Assembly (NCBI RefSeq): GCF_021134715.1
Contig: NC_060026.1
Coordinates: forward strand, 9,725,001-9,789,000
DNA: 64,000 nt
Origin: Daphnia pulex
Lineage: Eukaryota > Arthropoda > Branchiopoda > Diplostraca > Daphniidae
Direction of reading: 5' to 3'
This document shows, piece by piece, positions 22,382-31,871 of this stretch. Below the pieces are notes generated by a model. The model searched no databases. It was not told where the DNA came from and saw nothing but the letters and a program-made list of their open reading frames with translations. Numbering within the stretch: position 1 is the stretch's first letter; each line of letters starts with the position of its first letter. The translations under genes were made by a program, and so were the position numbers.

Positions 22382-23701
22382 TTAGCTGCCAGTCCCCCTG
22401 TCCTGAAACGATCTCCTGGATTCCATATCTGCCACGATATTAAGAACGCCGGGTAGATATTTTGCCTCTAGATTTATGCTTCTCACTTCGCTCCATTTTG
22501 CGATTTTTAGCGCTATTTCTAAGGGGTGAGGCGATCTTGTGCCCCCGCTTTTATTGATGTGAGCTACTGCTGTTGTGTTATCAATATTAATTCTGATGGA
22601 GAAATTCCGCGACGCGCTTGCAAAATATTGTAATGCCAAGAAAGCTGCCAATAATTCAAGTTCATTGATATGGCGCCCGGTATCTTGCTTGGGCCATTTC
22701 CCCCCTGTGCTACAAAAGTTGTCAGTCGCTCCCCAGCCAGTCATGGATGCGTCCGAACAAAGCACTAAATCCGGGTCTGCGGTTAAGAAAGATTTCCCAG
22801 TTCCTTGCTCTAAATGTCGAACCCACCAGTTCAGGTCTGTCCTGGCATCTTCTGTTAGAGTTGTTTTTACCCCTAAATTTCCTTCTGCCATCTTTGAATG
22901 GTAAATGTACAAATTCTGGATATTCCGAAGATTAGCTTGAGCAAACGGGACCGCCGCTGTGGCCCAATTGAAGTTACCCAATAACGAGGCCAGATCCCAG
23001 AGAGCCACCTCTCCGCTGGACAGAAGGCTTTTTTACATGCTTGCAAAACTGCCTCTTTTTTTCCCGAGGTCAGAGCCAGAGTCGAGTGGACAGTGTCTAC
23101 TATCAACCCCAAAAATTCTATGCTTTGGGTGGGCTCGGTTTCCGATTTTTGAACGTTTATAATAAACCCTGCCTCCTCTAGCGTTGATTTGACTATCTCG
23201 ACATCTCTGGTTAAATCGTCCCGATCCGAATTCATGATGAGGATGTCATCAAGATAAATCACCAACCTAATTCCTTTCTTCCTCAAAAAGGCAACTACGG
23301 GTTTTAAAAGTTTGGTAAATGTTCTCGGTGCAGAAGATAACCCAAATGGAAGACAAGTGAACTGATAGATCTTCTCCTTCCATGTGAATTGCAAAAAGCG
23401 GCGGTGGGACTGGTGGATCGGCACTGTTAAATACGCATCTGTGAGGTCGATTTTTGCTAGCCAATCTTTCGGTTGTATAATGCTTTTCACTGTCTGCAAG
23501 CCTTCCATTTTTAAAATGATTATACACTACAAAGTTATTAAGCGCTTTAAGGTTAATCACGGGACGAAAACCTCCTGACTTTTTGGGAATTGTAAAAATG
23601 CTACTTATAAACCCTATTTCTTGTGTCTCTTCAATCGCCCGTTTCTCCAATAGCGCGCTGATTTCGGATTCTATAATCTCTAGTTGCAAATCGCCTGTCA
23701 C
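22382..23701 (-). pseudogene. DIRS reverse transcriptase-RNase H, frameshifted
   Basis: RT: KIDLTDAYLTVPIH (A box), CLPFGLSSAPRTF (B box) and VIYLDDILIM (catalytic YLDD). RNase H: CSDASMTGWGA, ELELLAAFLAL, RINIDNTTAV and a final LPGVLNIVAD. The frame changes at about 23510, where an A run on the coding strand seems one base too long, and again near 23010. Catalytic residues are otherwise intact, so decay is recent or the breaks are assembly errors. Confidence 0.85.
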
Positions 23702-24260
23702 TTTATTGGGAGGGGGGACCTTTGCGTAGGTGTAGACATAAAATCAATTTGAAGGCAGTAAGAGACAATATTTAACACCCACGTGTCCTTTGAGAAACGA
23801 TGCCATGCTGAAGCAAACGAACCCAGCCTTCCCCCTACTGGGGTGGGCGTTCTATCGACTGGTGAAATAATTTTAAGAGAAGAAGAGACATACTTGTTTT
23901 GTTGTGGAAAACCAGGATTTTTGTTGCCGTAACCTTTGTCGCTGCGGTAGGGGTGAAGATCTTTCCTGTGATCATGCCGTCCTCTCGACTCGCGTCTATG
24001 GCGGCTGGTGGATGATCCGCTGCTTCTGTTCACCGTTTTTAATACCTATAAAGCAATCATGATAAATAACACAAAAAATAAGAAACTCTAACTATTTTTT
24101 GCAATGAATTCTGCATCAGGCAAGAAGGCGGGTTCGTTCTTCAGAGTTTTCCAACGAGGCTTTCCCTTCAGCATCATTAGAAGAGCCTTTGCGTTCACGG
24201 GGAGGGAGCCTTTGGAGGACTTCGATGAACTCGTCAACGAGTCCTGGTGTTGAACCGCGA
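23702..24260 (-). pseudogene. DIRS ORF1 (Gag-like) C-terminal remnant
   Basis: Minus strand. Upstream part ends in a Lys-rich segment (KGKPRWKTLKNEPAFLPD, 24100-24150). A Ser/Arg/His-rich basic part follows at 23900-24030, then WVLNIVSY, which leads into the RT frame. Basic composition suits a nucleic-acid-binding Gag-like protein. Its 5' part is missing at the tRNA-Tyr junction. Confidence 0.55.
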
Positions 24261-24274
24261 TGTAAAGAAGAAGA

Positions 24275-24360
24275 CGGAGTTGAACCAGCGACCTATGGAT
24301 TCCTTGCATTTTACATCGTATCATTACAGTCCACCGCTCTACCAACTGAGCTATCGAAGG
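24275..24360 (-). pseudogene. tRNA-Tyr(GTA) truncated at its 3' end
   Basis: Minus strand: CCTTCGATAGCTCAGTTGG, then GACTGTA anticodon with a short intron, then a normal T arm. The 3' acceptor strand present in the copy at 28225 is replaced by DIRS-side sequence. It cannot form an acceptor stem. Confidence 0.85.
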
Positions 24361-24510
24361 TTGTTTTCTTTCAGTCGACCATCGCCATATACTCCATTAA
24401 CATGCACCAAAAGATCCTGTTTTAAATCATCGAAATCACTGAGTTGAAGGAATCAGCACATGGCACTAAATTCCACCAAATTTAACGACAAATTTACATT
24501 GTAGTAGCAG
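24275..24510. repeat. tRNA-Tyr flank duplicated at 28238-28446
   Basis: The tRNA-Tyr body plus about 130 bp upstream of it recur in the same orientation near 28238-28446 with a few differences. This marks a direct duplication of the tRNA-Tyr locus, later separated by Tc1 element B and other tRNAs. Confidence 0.8.
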
Positions 24511-24531
24511 TGCTGGTGACATTCGTTGGAA

Positions 24532-24603
24532 GGTTCCATGGTGTAATGGTTATCACATCAGACTTTGACTCTGATAATCTGAGTTCGATTCTCAGTGGTA
24601 CCT
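24532..24603 (+). tRNA. tRNA-Gln: tRNA-Gln(TTG)
   Basis: GGTTCCATGGTGTAATGG start, anticodon loop CTTTGAC (TTG) and T arm GAGTTCGATTCTC. The acceptor stem has one T-T mismatch (GGTTCCA/TGGTACC), so function may be reduced. Confidence 0.85.
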
Positions 24604-24703
24604 TTTTAAATCCAATTTCTATCAATCGTGTTTATTTTTATGCACGACATTTGGATTGTAATAATAATAAAATAATTTTCGAATCAATAATGAAAGACAA
24701 TAG

Positions 24704-24775
24704 GGCTCATTGGTCTAGTAGTATGATACTTGCTTCGGGTGTAAGTGATCCCGGGTTCAATTCCCGGATGGGCCC
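24704..24775 (+). tRNA. tRNA-Pro: tRNA-Pro(CGG)
   Basis: GGCTCAT/ATGGGCC acceptor (one G-U), anticodon CGG in CTTCGGGT and T arm CGGGTTCAATTCCCG. Full-length, no intron. Related to tRNA-Pro(TGG) at 27917 on the other strand. Confidence 0.9.
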
Positions 24776-25083
24776 CATTTGTTTTACTTTTGGCACCGAT
24801 CCCTGCCATTAGACACATCATGTGTTCTAAGGTACAGTCACAAGTCCCAAATGTTTTTTCCTAAGGAAATACCACAGCTTAATTTGGTATAGGGAATAGA
24901 GATCGTACGATAGGAATTCATTGATTCTACTCCTTAGACCAATTTTTTGGGCGGGAACCTCGGATGTTCTCTTTGATGTGTACTTTGGCTTACAACCAGG
25001 ACCAATTGCAAATGGATTGCTAATTCTTTGTTTGTAACTTTTCGCGCGCGCATTTCGAAATAGCCAAAATAACCGTTTGCGAG

Positions 25084-25156
25084 TGATCGTAGCAGGCCTC
25101 GAAGCTGCAATCTACGGATCCGAAGTCCGACGCCTTATCCATTAGGCCACACGACC
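25084..25156 (-). tRNA. tRNA-Arg: tRNA-Arg(TCG), inverted duplicate
   Basis: Inverted copy of the tRNA-Arg at 17130. The acceptor stem pairs well, but the anticodon stem and T stem each have a mismatch not present in the other copy. Possibly a pseudo-tRNA. Confidence 0.75.
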
Positions 25157-25227
25157 ATTAACGTTGCCCGTAAGTGCACAATCATCGATTCCTTGCTATG
25201 CTACAACAGTTTGAGCAAAATTGACGT

Positions 25228-25309
25228 TGGCAGCGATGGGATTCGAACCCATGCCCCCGAAGAGACTGGTGCCTTAAACCAGCGCCTTGGACCGCTCGGT
25301 CACGCTACC
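25228..25309 (-). tRNA. tRNA-Leu: tRNA-Leu(AAG), inverted duplicate
   Basis: Practically identical to the tRNA-Leu at 16977 but on the minus strand, and 20 bp from Tc1 element B. Leu and Arg keep the same relative order and spacing as in the plus-strand pair, showing duplication as one block. Confidence 0.9.
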
Positions 25310-25858
25310 ACGTTTGAAATGTTAACATACAGTATGGTCCAAAAAAATCCGAACAACCTAAAAGCCACCTATCAGTCATGCGGGAACTATGTTAGGCTTT
25401 TTGGTCCTAATTGTGGGGGGCTGGAACAAAGCGAAAGGTGGGAAGAAGGAAAAAGGAGTAATAGGCTCATTTAGCCACCGGTCATGCCTTTCCCCCCCAA
25501 AAAATCATGAATGAAACCAGACAGGCTGTCTGGAATTTCCTTTGCGGGTAAAAACGAATAACCGCATTGTAATAGCCTTAGGCCTTAGGCCCTAGGCTCA
25601 CCGTCAATATTTCGTCAAGTGACAAGAAAAGGAAAAAGCTGTCCAAATCCTGCACCATAAAGCGGGAAAAATTCAAAGTTATAGTAAGGTGGCTTTGAAT
25701 CACGTTTCATGCAAGTCAATTTTGACCGAATGTCGTGACGTCAATGAAATCATTTCATTGGCGATTAATAATCATTTCCTATTATTTCCCTATCATTTAA
25801 TTAAACCAGTAATGAAAAACGACAATTTGTTTGTTAATTAAACAAGATTCCATTTTTT

Positions 25859-25930
25859 GGAGATGCCGAGATTTGAACTCGGGACCATAGGGGTAGGAAT
25901 TAACAACCGTAACCACTAGACCAACACAGA
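25859..25930 (-). other. tRNA-like sequence in the inner TIR of Tc1 element B
   Basis: Equivalent of 19399-19470 in element A: A box TTGGTCTAGTGGTTAC and B box GAGTTCAAATCTC on the minus strand. Confidence 0.55.
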
Positions 25931-25976
25931 ATGTTTTGAACAGTTTTATTTTAAAAATAAAAACAAAACAAGAAAG

Positions 25977-27239
25977 TCAATATTTAGTCCAATGCCCTTC
26001 AGCCTGACAACATAAGTCTAAACGAGAGACCATTGAATCAGACAATCTCTCCCAGTATCCCGGCCTACGGTCATAACTCGCCCACAATTCGGTTGCTTTT
26101 GCAAAAACTTGCAATGAATTAGTGGCGTCTCTGGCATCAAAGTCTTTGACTATGTCACCCCACACATTTTCAATGGGGTTGAGATCAGCACCCTTAGAAG
26201 GCCATGGCAGTAATTGAAATTCTGGGTGTTGACGGAACCAGGTTTTGGCAACAATTGAAGTATGGATGGGAGATTTGTCTTAAACTAATTTATATGGAAA
26301 ATTTGGGAAAAACCTTTCTATTGCCCATGGGAGGAGATGATTCTCAAGAATTTCAACATATTGCTGCCCGGTAAATCTGCCGTGAATCTGAATCAAGGGC
26401 CCAGACCCCTCAGCCGAAAAACAGCCCCATACTGGCACAGTCTTTCTCCCACTACGGTCGTAAATTTGGACATGGTCTTTTTCAAATCTAGTGCCGTTGG
26501 GGCGGTAAACAAAAACTCTGCCACATTCGTCAGATCTAAAATTAAAAAAAAAAAGGGACGACATCAGATTTGAACTCGAGACTCCGGCGTGGAAGGCAAC
26601 CGGTTTAACCACTACACTATCGGCCAGTAATAATTTTAAGTTACCCAAATGTTTTTTCGTCTGTTAAAATAACAGATCGCCACCACTGAGCATCACGATA
26701 AGCATGAAGAGCAGCAAACTCAAATCGATCTTCAATGTGTTGTGGAGAAAGAAAGAATTTCCGCACAGCTCTCCTCGGAATTCGATTGACGGCTTTCAAT
26801 CGTCGAACAATTGTCTGACGAGAGACATCGACATCGGCAGTATCTATTTCAATTAGCAATTAACAAATAATTTCATTCATGAGAACAAAAACTACACTTT
26901 ACCGGCAATTTCCTTTGATGTCGTGATAGGTTTGTTTAGAACCACACGTAACAATCGCAGATCTTGGAGTGGAGTGGTAACTCTTGGTCTGCCCGATCCT
27001 TCTCGTCGCAAAATGTCTCCCGTTTCAAGAAATCGGAATTGCCAAAGTCCGACTGTGGCTGGAGATATGCCTAATTGCCTTGCAATTTCTCTCACACCCA
27101 AACCAGAATTCGTCAACGCGACAATAGCTCCCCTCTCCGCAAAGGAGAGTTTTTTGTTTGGATTTTCACGTAACATCACGGGTGAATGATTGCAAATTAA
27201 CACGGTAACAGATGAAGAAAACTTTTGCCTTATTGCCAC
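25977..27239 (-). pseudogene. Tc1-like transposase (element B), nonsense-mutated
   Basis: Same three-exon gene as element A, read leftward: HTH part 26892-27239, middle exon from 26859, catalytic part to 25977. The codon before the second catalytic Asp (CAA in A) is TAA here, near 26281, so the protein stops at KLV just before DKSPIHTS. Otherwise it is almost identical to A (for example EKTFG for ENTFG). Loss of the second Asp and the Glu makes it inactive. Confidence 0.88.
26555..26625 (-). other. tRNA-like sequence inside the element B transposase intron
   Basis: Copy of 18704-18774 at the same intron position, with one or two differences. It was therefore present before the two elements separated. 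Confidence 0.55.
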
Positions 27240-27318
27240 ATATTCATTATAAAAAAAAAATTGATTCCTGAAAGTAATTCATACCCATTGCTATTCGTTT
27301 CTTTGAACTTATGCCATC

Positions 27319-27390
27319 TCTTTGTTAGTCTAGTGGATACGGGGGTTTTCTCCTACCCCTAAGGTCCCGAGTTCAAATCTCGGTATTTCC
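27319..27390 (+). other. tRNA-like sequence in the outer inner-TIR of Tc1 element B
   Basis: Copy of the 17939-18010 sequence in element A, again inverted relative to its partner at 25859. Confidence 0.55.
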
Positions 27391-27916
27391 AAAAAATGGA
27401 ATCTTGTTAAATTGACAATCAAATTGTCGTTTTTCATTACTGGTTTAATTAAATGATAGGGAAATAATAGGAAATGATACGTGATTCAAAGCCACCTTAC
27501 TATAACTTTGAATTTTTCCCGCTTTATGGTGCAGGATTTGGACAGCTTTTTCCTTTTCTTGTCACTTGACGAAATATTGACGGTGAGCCTAGGGCCTAAG
27601 GCCTAAGGCTATTGCAATGCGGTTATTCGTTTTTACCCGCAAAGGAAATTCCAGACAGCCTGTCTGGTTTCATTCATGATTTTTTTGGGGGGAAAGGCAT
27701 GACCGGTGGCTAAATGAGCTTATTACTCCTTTTCCCTTCTTCCCACCTTTCGCTTTGTTCCTAGCCCCCCACAATTAGGACCAAAAGTGAAACATAGTTT
27801 CCCGTAATGTGGCTAGGTGGCTTTCAAAATAAAATCGGTGTTCGGATTTTTTTGGACCATACTGTACATCTAAATAATACAATAAGAGGTTTACCATCTC
27901 AGCTGAAATATTGTAG

Positions 27917-27988
27917 GGGCTCATCCGGGATTTGAACCCGGGGCCTCTTACACCCAAAGCAAGAATCATACCACTAGACCAATGAGCC
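27917..27988 (-). tRNA. tRNA-Pro: tRNA-Pro(TGG)
   Basis: Minus strand GGCTCAT/ATGAGCC acceptor, anticodon TGG in CTTTGGGT and T arm CGGGTTCAAATCCCG. Well paired and full-length. Confidence 0.92.
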
Positions 27989-28224
27989 ACACAATTTTTC
28001 TAACACCGTTTGTTACCGGCTACAATTACTAGCCATTAATTGTGTCCCATTTTTGAGCTATACATTTCATATTTACACGGTGATGTTGTCAACTTTCCGT
28101 TGTAGATATGCGTACCCCAATAGTAAATGTTGGAATTTCCATTACTACACTCTATTTTGAATATATATGACTATCAGCTTTATCTATTTTCTGTTGCCCA
28201 CTCAATGCGTAATCACAAGTGCTC

Positions 28225-28320
28225 TCCTTCGAGCCGGAGTTGAACCAGCGACCTATGGATTCCTTGCATTTTACATCGTATCACTACAGTCCACCGCTCT
28301 ACCAACTGAGCTATCGAAGT
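28225..28320 (-). tRNA. tRNA-Tyr: tRNA-Tyr(GTA) with intron
   Basis: Minus strand, about 96 nt. Body as in the truncated copy at 24275 but with the complete 3' acceptor strand TCGAAGG and discriminator A. A short intron follows the GTA anticodon, as is usual for eukaryotic tRNA-Tyr. The first acceptor base is A, giving one terminal mismatch. Confidence 0.88.
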
Positions 28321-28446
28321 TTCGACCATCGCAATATACTCCATTAACATGCACCAAAAAATCATGTTTTAAATCATCGAAATCACTGAGTTGAAGGAAT
28401 CAGCACATGGCACTAAATTCCACCAAATTTAATGACAAATTTACAT

Positions 28447-28756
28447 TTTTGCGTCTCCTTTTTGTGTCTCACTTCAATTGCGTCGCCACTGCATAATTAG
28501 AATAAGAATTATGCAAGCTCACTTGTTCTAATAATATATTATTATGCTTGAAATTCAGCTTGCTAACCTTGCTTTCAATTATATTTTAATTAATTGCTTT
28601 TTCGATGTTAATTGATACAGCAAATATATGCAGTGTATATGGTGATGGGCGGTGGTGCTGGTGGGTGCTGATGCTTGGTGCCGATGGGTGCTGAGAGGTG
28701 GTGGTGGGCGATGCATGCGTTTGAGCGTGTTTGACGAGTGTGAGTATAGTATTTAA
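28447..28756. other. Spacer left of Element I, no gene
   Basis: AT-rich stretch followed at 28640-28720 by a G-rich, GGTG/GGGTGCTGATG-type low-complexity run. No gene or transposon end recognised. Confidence 0.4.
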
Positions 28757-28925
28757 TGGTTGGCTGAACCGGCGTCACTAAATTTACTGGTTGGCGTACT
28801 GGTTTTTTGTGCTTTTATTTTTAGTATTGATTTTACTGGTTGGCACTGGTTATGGTAGTATTGATTTTACTGGTTGGCACAGGTTATGGTAGTATTGATT
28901 TTACTGGTTGGCACTGGTTATGGCT
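28757..28925. repeat. Element I left subterminal array
   Basis: Includes at least two full copies of a 34-bp unit (ACTGGTTGGCACTGGTTATGG then TAGTATTGATTTT) plus partial units. The GGTTGGCACTGG motif reappears inverted in the right array. Possible transposase-binding sites. Confidence 0.8.
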
Positions 28926-29019
28926 TAATTATTTAACTCGTTTTTTCTGTGTTTTGGTTGTGCAATTATTTTTATTAAGTTTATTTGGTTTCATAATGTT
29001 TTAGTTAATTAAAAATGGG

Positions 29020-29850
29020 TTATTGAACTTGTCTTTGAATTTGTCGGATGAGTATTAAAGGATCAAAGTCTTCTTTTGAATGCGTTGTATACTTGTATTT
29101 AAAGAACATTAATAATGTGTTCCTAGCGCTTGTAAATTGATTCTCCGTCACCTGTGGCACTTCGATTACTGGTTGTGATGACGAGTTATAAGAAAAGAGA
29201 AATATGGCCAAGAGTGTGTACATGCCACAATCAGAATCGTTTTCTTGTTACCAAATGGTTGTAGGGATGATTTGCCATTGCGCCAGTTCGCTTATCCTGA
29301 TGCTAAGTATTTGGTTAGCATGTGCGCGGTCTACTGGATTGTCGATCCAAAGTGGTCCTCCGACTTCGGTTATTAATCGCTTAGTTGTTTTTAGTTCGTC
29401 CCGTAGCCAGTGGAAGCAGTATTCGCCGATTTTTTTGGTTGCGGAATCCTGATAACCTTTGTATGAATCTATTGTTGACACTTTGCGTTCGTTTATATCT
29501 ATAATGCAGCATAGCCAGTGCGCTCTGTTTATATGAACCGGTATACATATTCTGTCGAGCAGCCAAATGCTCTGATTATAATTTCTGAAGTAGCGTCTTG
29601 CACTTTGAAAGTCGTATCTTCCGATTTCACCGTGTGTATTGGTCGAAGAGAGTTTTGTGAAGAACCAAGTGGGGCATATAAAAGATTTAATAGAAGAATG
29701 AAGACGCGAGTTACTGGCATTGACACTGGCGATAAAGAAATGTATAAATTCGTCGTCTAACCATCAGCCCTTGTTTAATGTGGCAGCATTCTTCTTGAAG
29801 ATTGTGATGCCGTCGTTGTTCGTGGAGCAGATAACAGTTTTGTCATCGAA
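29020..29850 (-). pseudogene. Ulp1-type (C48) SUMO-protease-like gene, Element I, broken
   Basis: Related to the intact gene in Element V. Minus-strand pieces: a His box with RAHWLCCIID (about 29505), the Asp in VSTIDSYKG (about 29470), then IGEYCFHWLRDELK, and the Cys box ENDSDCG (about 29230), ending FDPLILI as FDPYLVI does in Element V. A TAA replaces the codon before the catalytic Gln, and a frame change near 29480 splits the His and Asp boxes. The N-terminal third (to about 29850) is hard to read. C48 peptidases remove SUMO or NEDD8 from proteins; this copy should be inactive. Confidence 0.75.
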
Positions 29851-29851
29851 C

Positions 29852-31558
29852 TTAGAAAAAAAAATGCCAGGGGTTGTTTGGGAGTTCTAGGTTTTCACAA
29901 TCGTCGCCATTTGTTTCTGGGAATGTTGAATCATCCATCGTATAGTCACTGGTTAGCGCTGGCGTTGCTGGTAAGGATGAGTCGTCATCATCTTCGACAT
30001 TCCCTTTACCAAGTTCGCAAAGAAATTCTTGGTCGAGAAATGTAATTTCATCTTCCAAATCATCTTTATATTCATCATCCGATGACTGCGCTTGTAATGA
30101 AGAGGGTAGTGATATGTGAGGCTGGTCGTTATTTTGTTCGAAGAAGGATGTAGATGCTAGTATTATAAAATGAGAAAGGATGGGGCATTCATTGGAGTTC
30201 TTAACTCTCTGAAAAATGTTTTTTGGGTTAACCCCTGTCTTGCAGACCTTTTTGTTGGCTGAACGGGTTGAAAATACCATCCACGCATCCAGTAACATTG
30301 GCTTTCGTGAACCCTTGAATGTTCTCGTCGAAAACCCAGACATGATCACTAGTACGAAAAGATGTATGGTTGTTTTTGTAGTCAATATCTTTGCATAAAT
30401 AGAATTGCTCGTGAGATATTCTATTAAGCTTGGAAAGCTGATGATGTAAATAGGATCGCATTCTAAGGTTCTCGGGCGTCAAATTGTGAGGAGGGCACAA
30501 CGGTACACCATCTTCGTCTCTTGCGTATAATCTAATATTACGTTTATTGCTTCCGAATATGGTAAATCTCGCGTTGTACAACTCGCAGCAAAATCGCATT
30601 GCTGTAGATAGAAAATGATAACCAGTGTCTGTCAGTAGCATTCCGCGATAGATCGTCCCTAAAATAGCCCATGTTTTGAGGTAACCGAACTCTTGCTCGA
30701 TCGTGGATCGTGTGCTACCCAGGAAGTTGTTGTATTCAGTTTCTATTGGGTCTAGTTTTCTTTTAGAGTCTTTATATTTAGGGATAGGAACTGCACACTG
30801 AGGAGAGTTAACGTAATGTCCATCACCAATAAAAAATTCATATCTGTGCTTGTGTTCGGGGTTATCGTAGTCGACGCCGTTCCATAAACCAAGTTCTTCG
30901 AATGTTTCGTTCCAGATGGTACCATTGTAATCTAAAGATGAAAAAGGTCCTCTCAGGTGAATTATGCCCCAAGTGGTTGCATAACACTTGCCACTTTAGA
31001 CATCATGTCTTTGATTTTCCTGTGTAAATCTAACTTTGATGCGCCGAATCACTTGGCTTTCTTGTGGTCACATCAACAGTATCGACACTGCCAGTTGTGA
31101 AGACGGAAAAAAATGAGGTAACATATTGTCTGCCGAGAATCTTTGTTTGTACCAGTAGTCAACGTAAGCAGTCTTTGAAATTAAATATTCCATTTGAAGT
31201 TGAAAGCGTGTTATATAATTATCATACTGCTGTACGAAGTTTTGTTTCCAAATAGAAATCCACATTGACTGGTGGTGGGGTATACACGCAAATAATAGAG
31301 GAGCTGGAAACGTTCTTGTCTGTATATTGAGGCGATATCGTTTTCAAAACAAAAATTGTTTAAGTTATAATTATGAGTATACTTGTTTTTCAGGATGGGC
31401 ACTCCTACGAATTGCGAATAGTACTCGAAGATCCGAGGATGAACAGCAACCGACGAAAAATTTCGAACAGTGTATTCTCGACAAGTCTCGTCTTCTGTGA
31501 ATAAATGAGAGAATACGTTCTTCATTAAACGGGAGACAGTTTTACTATAATGGGTCAC
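29852..31558 (-). pseudogene. HARBI1-like DDE transposase, Element I, broken
   Basis: N-terminal part (31211-31558) has YTVRNFSSVAVHP and the helical LLYYLRVYPT block. The first Asp is probably in GSVDTVDV near 31080. Next come GPFSSLDYNGTIWNET, the second Asp in IGDGHYVN (about 30810) and the Glu in RSTIEQEFGYLKTWAILG (about 30690). The C-terminal part (29852-30641) ends in an acidic tail. The order matches DDE_Tnp_4/HARBI1 nucleases. A frame change near 31085 and stops near 31015-31035 break the gene. It lies head to tail with the Ulp1 remnant and diverges from gene A. Confidence 0.75.
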
Positions 31559-31871
31559 TTTAAGGAAACTTTTGTTGAATTGCGCAACATGTCTGTGTAG
31601 ACTTGATTATATTGGGACTGGCTAGCCTGACGTCATTGGCTTGCACCCTACTGGCTATTGCAGGTATGATCATTTAAAATGTCCTAAAACATTGTGTTTT
31701 ACTATTTTCCTGGATACCTTACTTGAAACAGAATTATCTAAATGTATCCTATTTCTAACCCTGCGTTCAGAAAAGAAAGCCAAAGAAAAACATGAAACAT
31801 TCACAGGAGCGACTCCTACCGATCTCCAAAATGGTTCGTTATATATGTTTACTTTTTATTTTTTTTATTAG
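31559..31871. promoter_or_regulatory. Divergent intergenic region of Element I
   Basis: About 300 bp between the leftward transposase and rightward gene A, presumably holding both promoters. No specific box assigned. Short reading frames here are not supported. Confidence 0.3.

Larger units (their letters stand above)
21019..24274 (-). mobile_element. DIRS-type retrotransposon, near-complete but decayed
   Basis: Minus-strand order is ORF1 remnant, RT-RNase H, tyrosine recombinase, the hallmark of DIRS elements, which integrate with a recombinase rather than an integrase. There are frameshifts near 23510 and 23010 and stops around 22240-22380. The 5' end abuts a tRNA-Tyr gene that has lost its 3' acceptor strand (24275). 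Inverted terminal and internal complementary regions were not identified. Confidence 0.88.
25330..27864 (-). mobile_element. Tc1/mariner-like element B (long TIRs), inactive
   Basis: 2,535 bp with the same CAGTATGGTCC ends as element A and TA on each side (25328-25329, 27865-27866). Opposite orientation to A, nearly identical throughout including the tRNA-like inserts. Part of one long TIR is deleted near 27477 compared with A. Confidence 0.92.
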
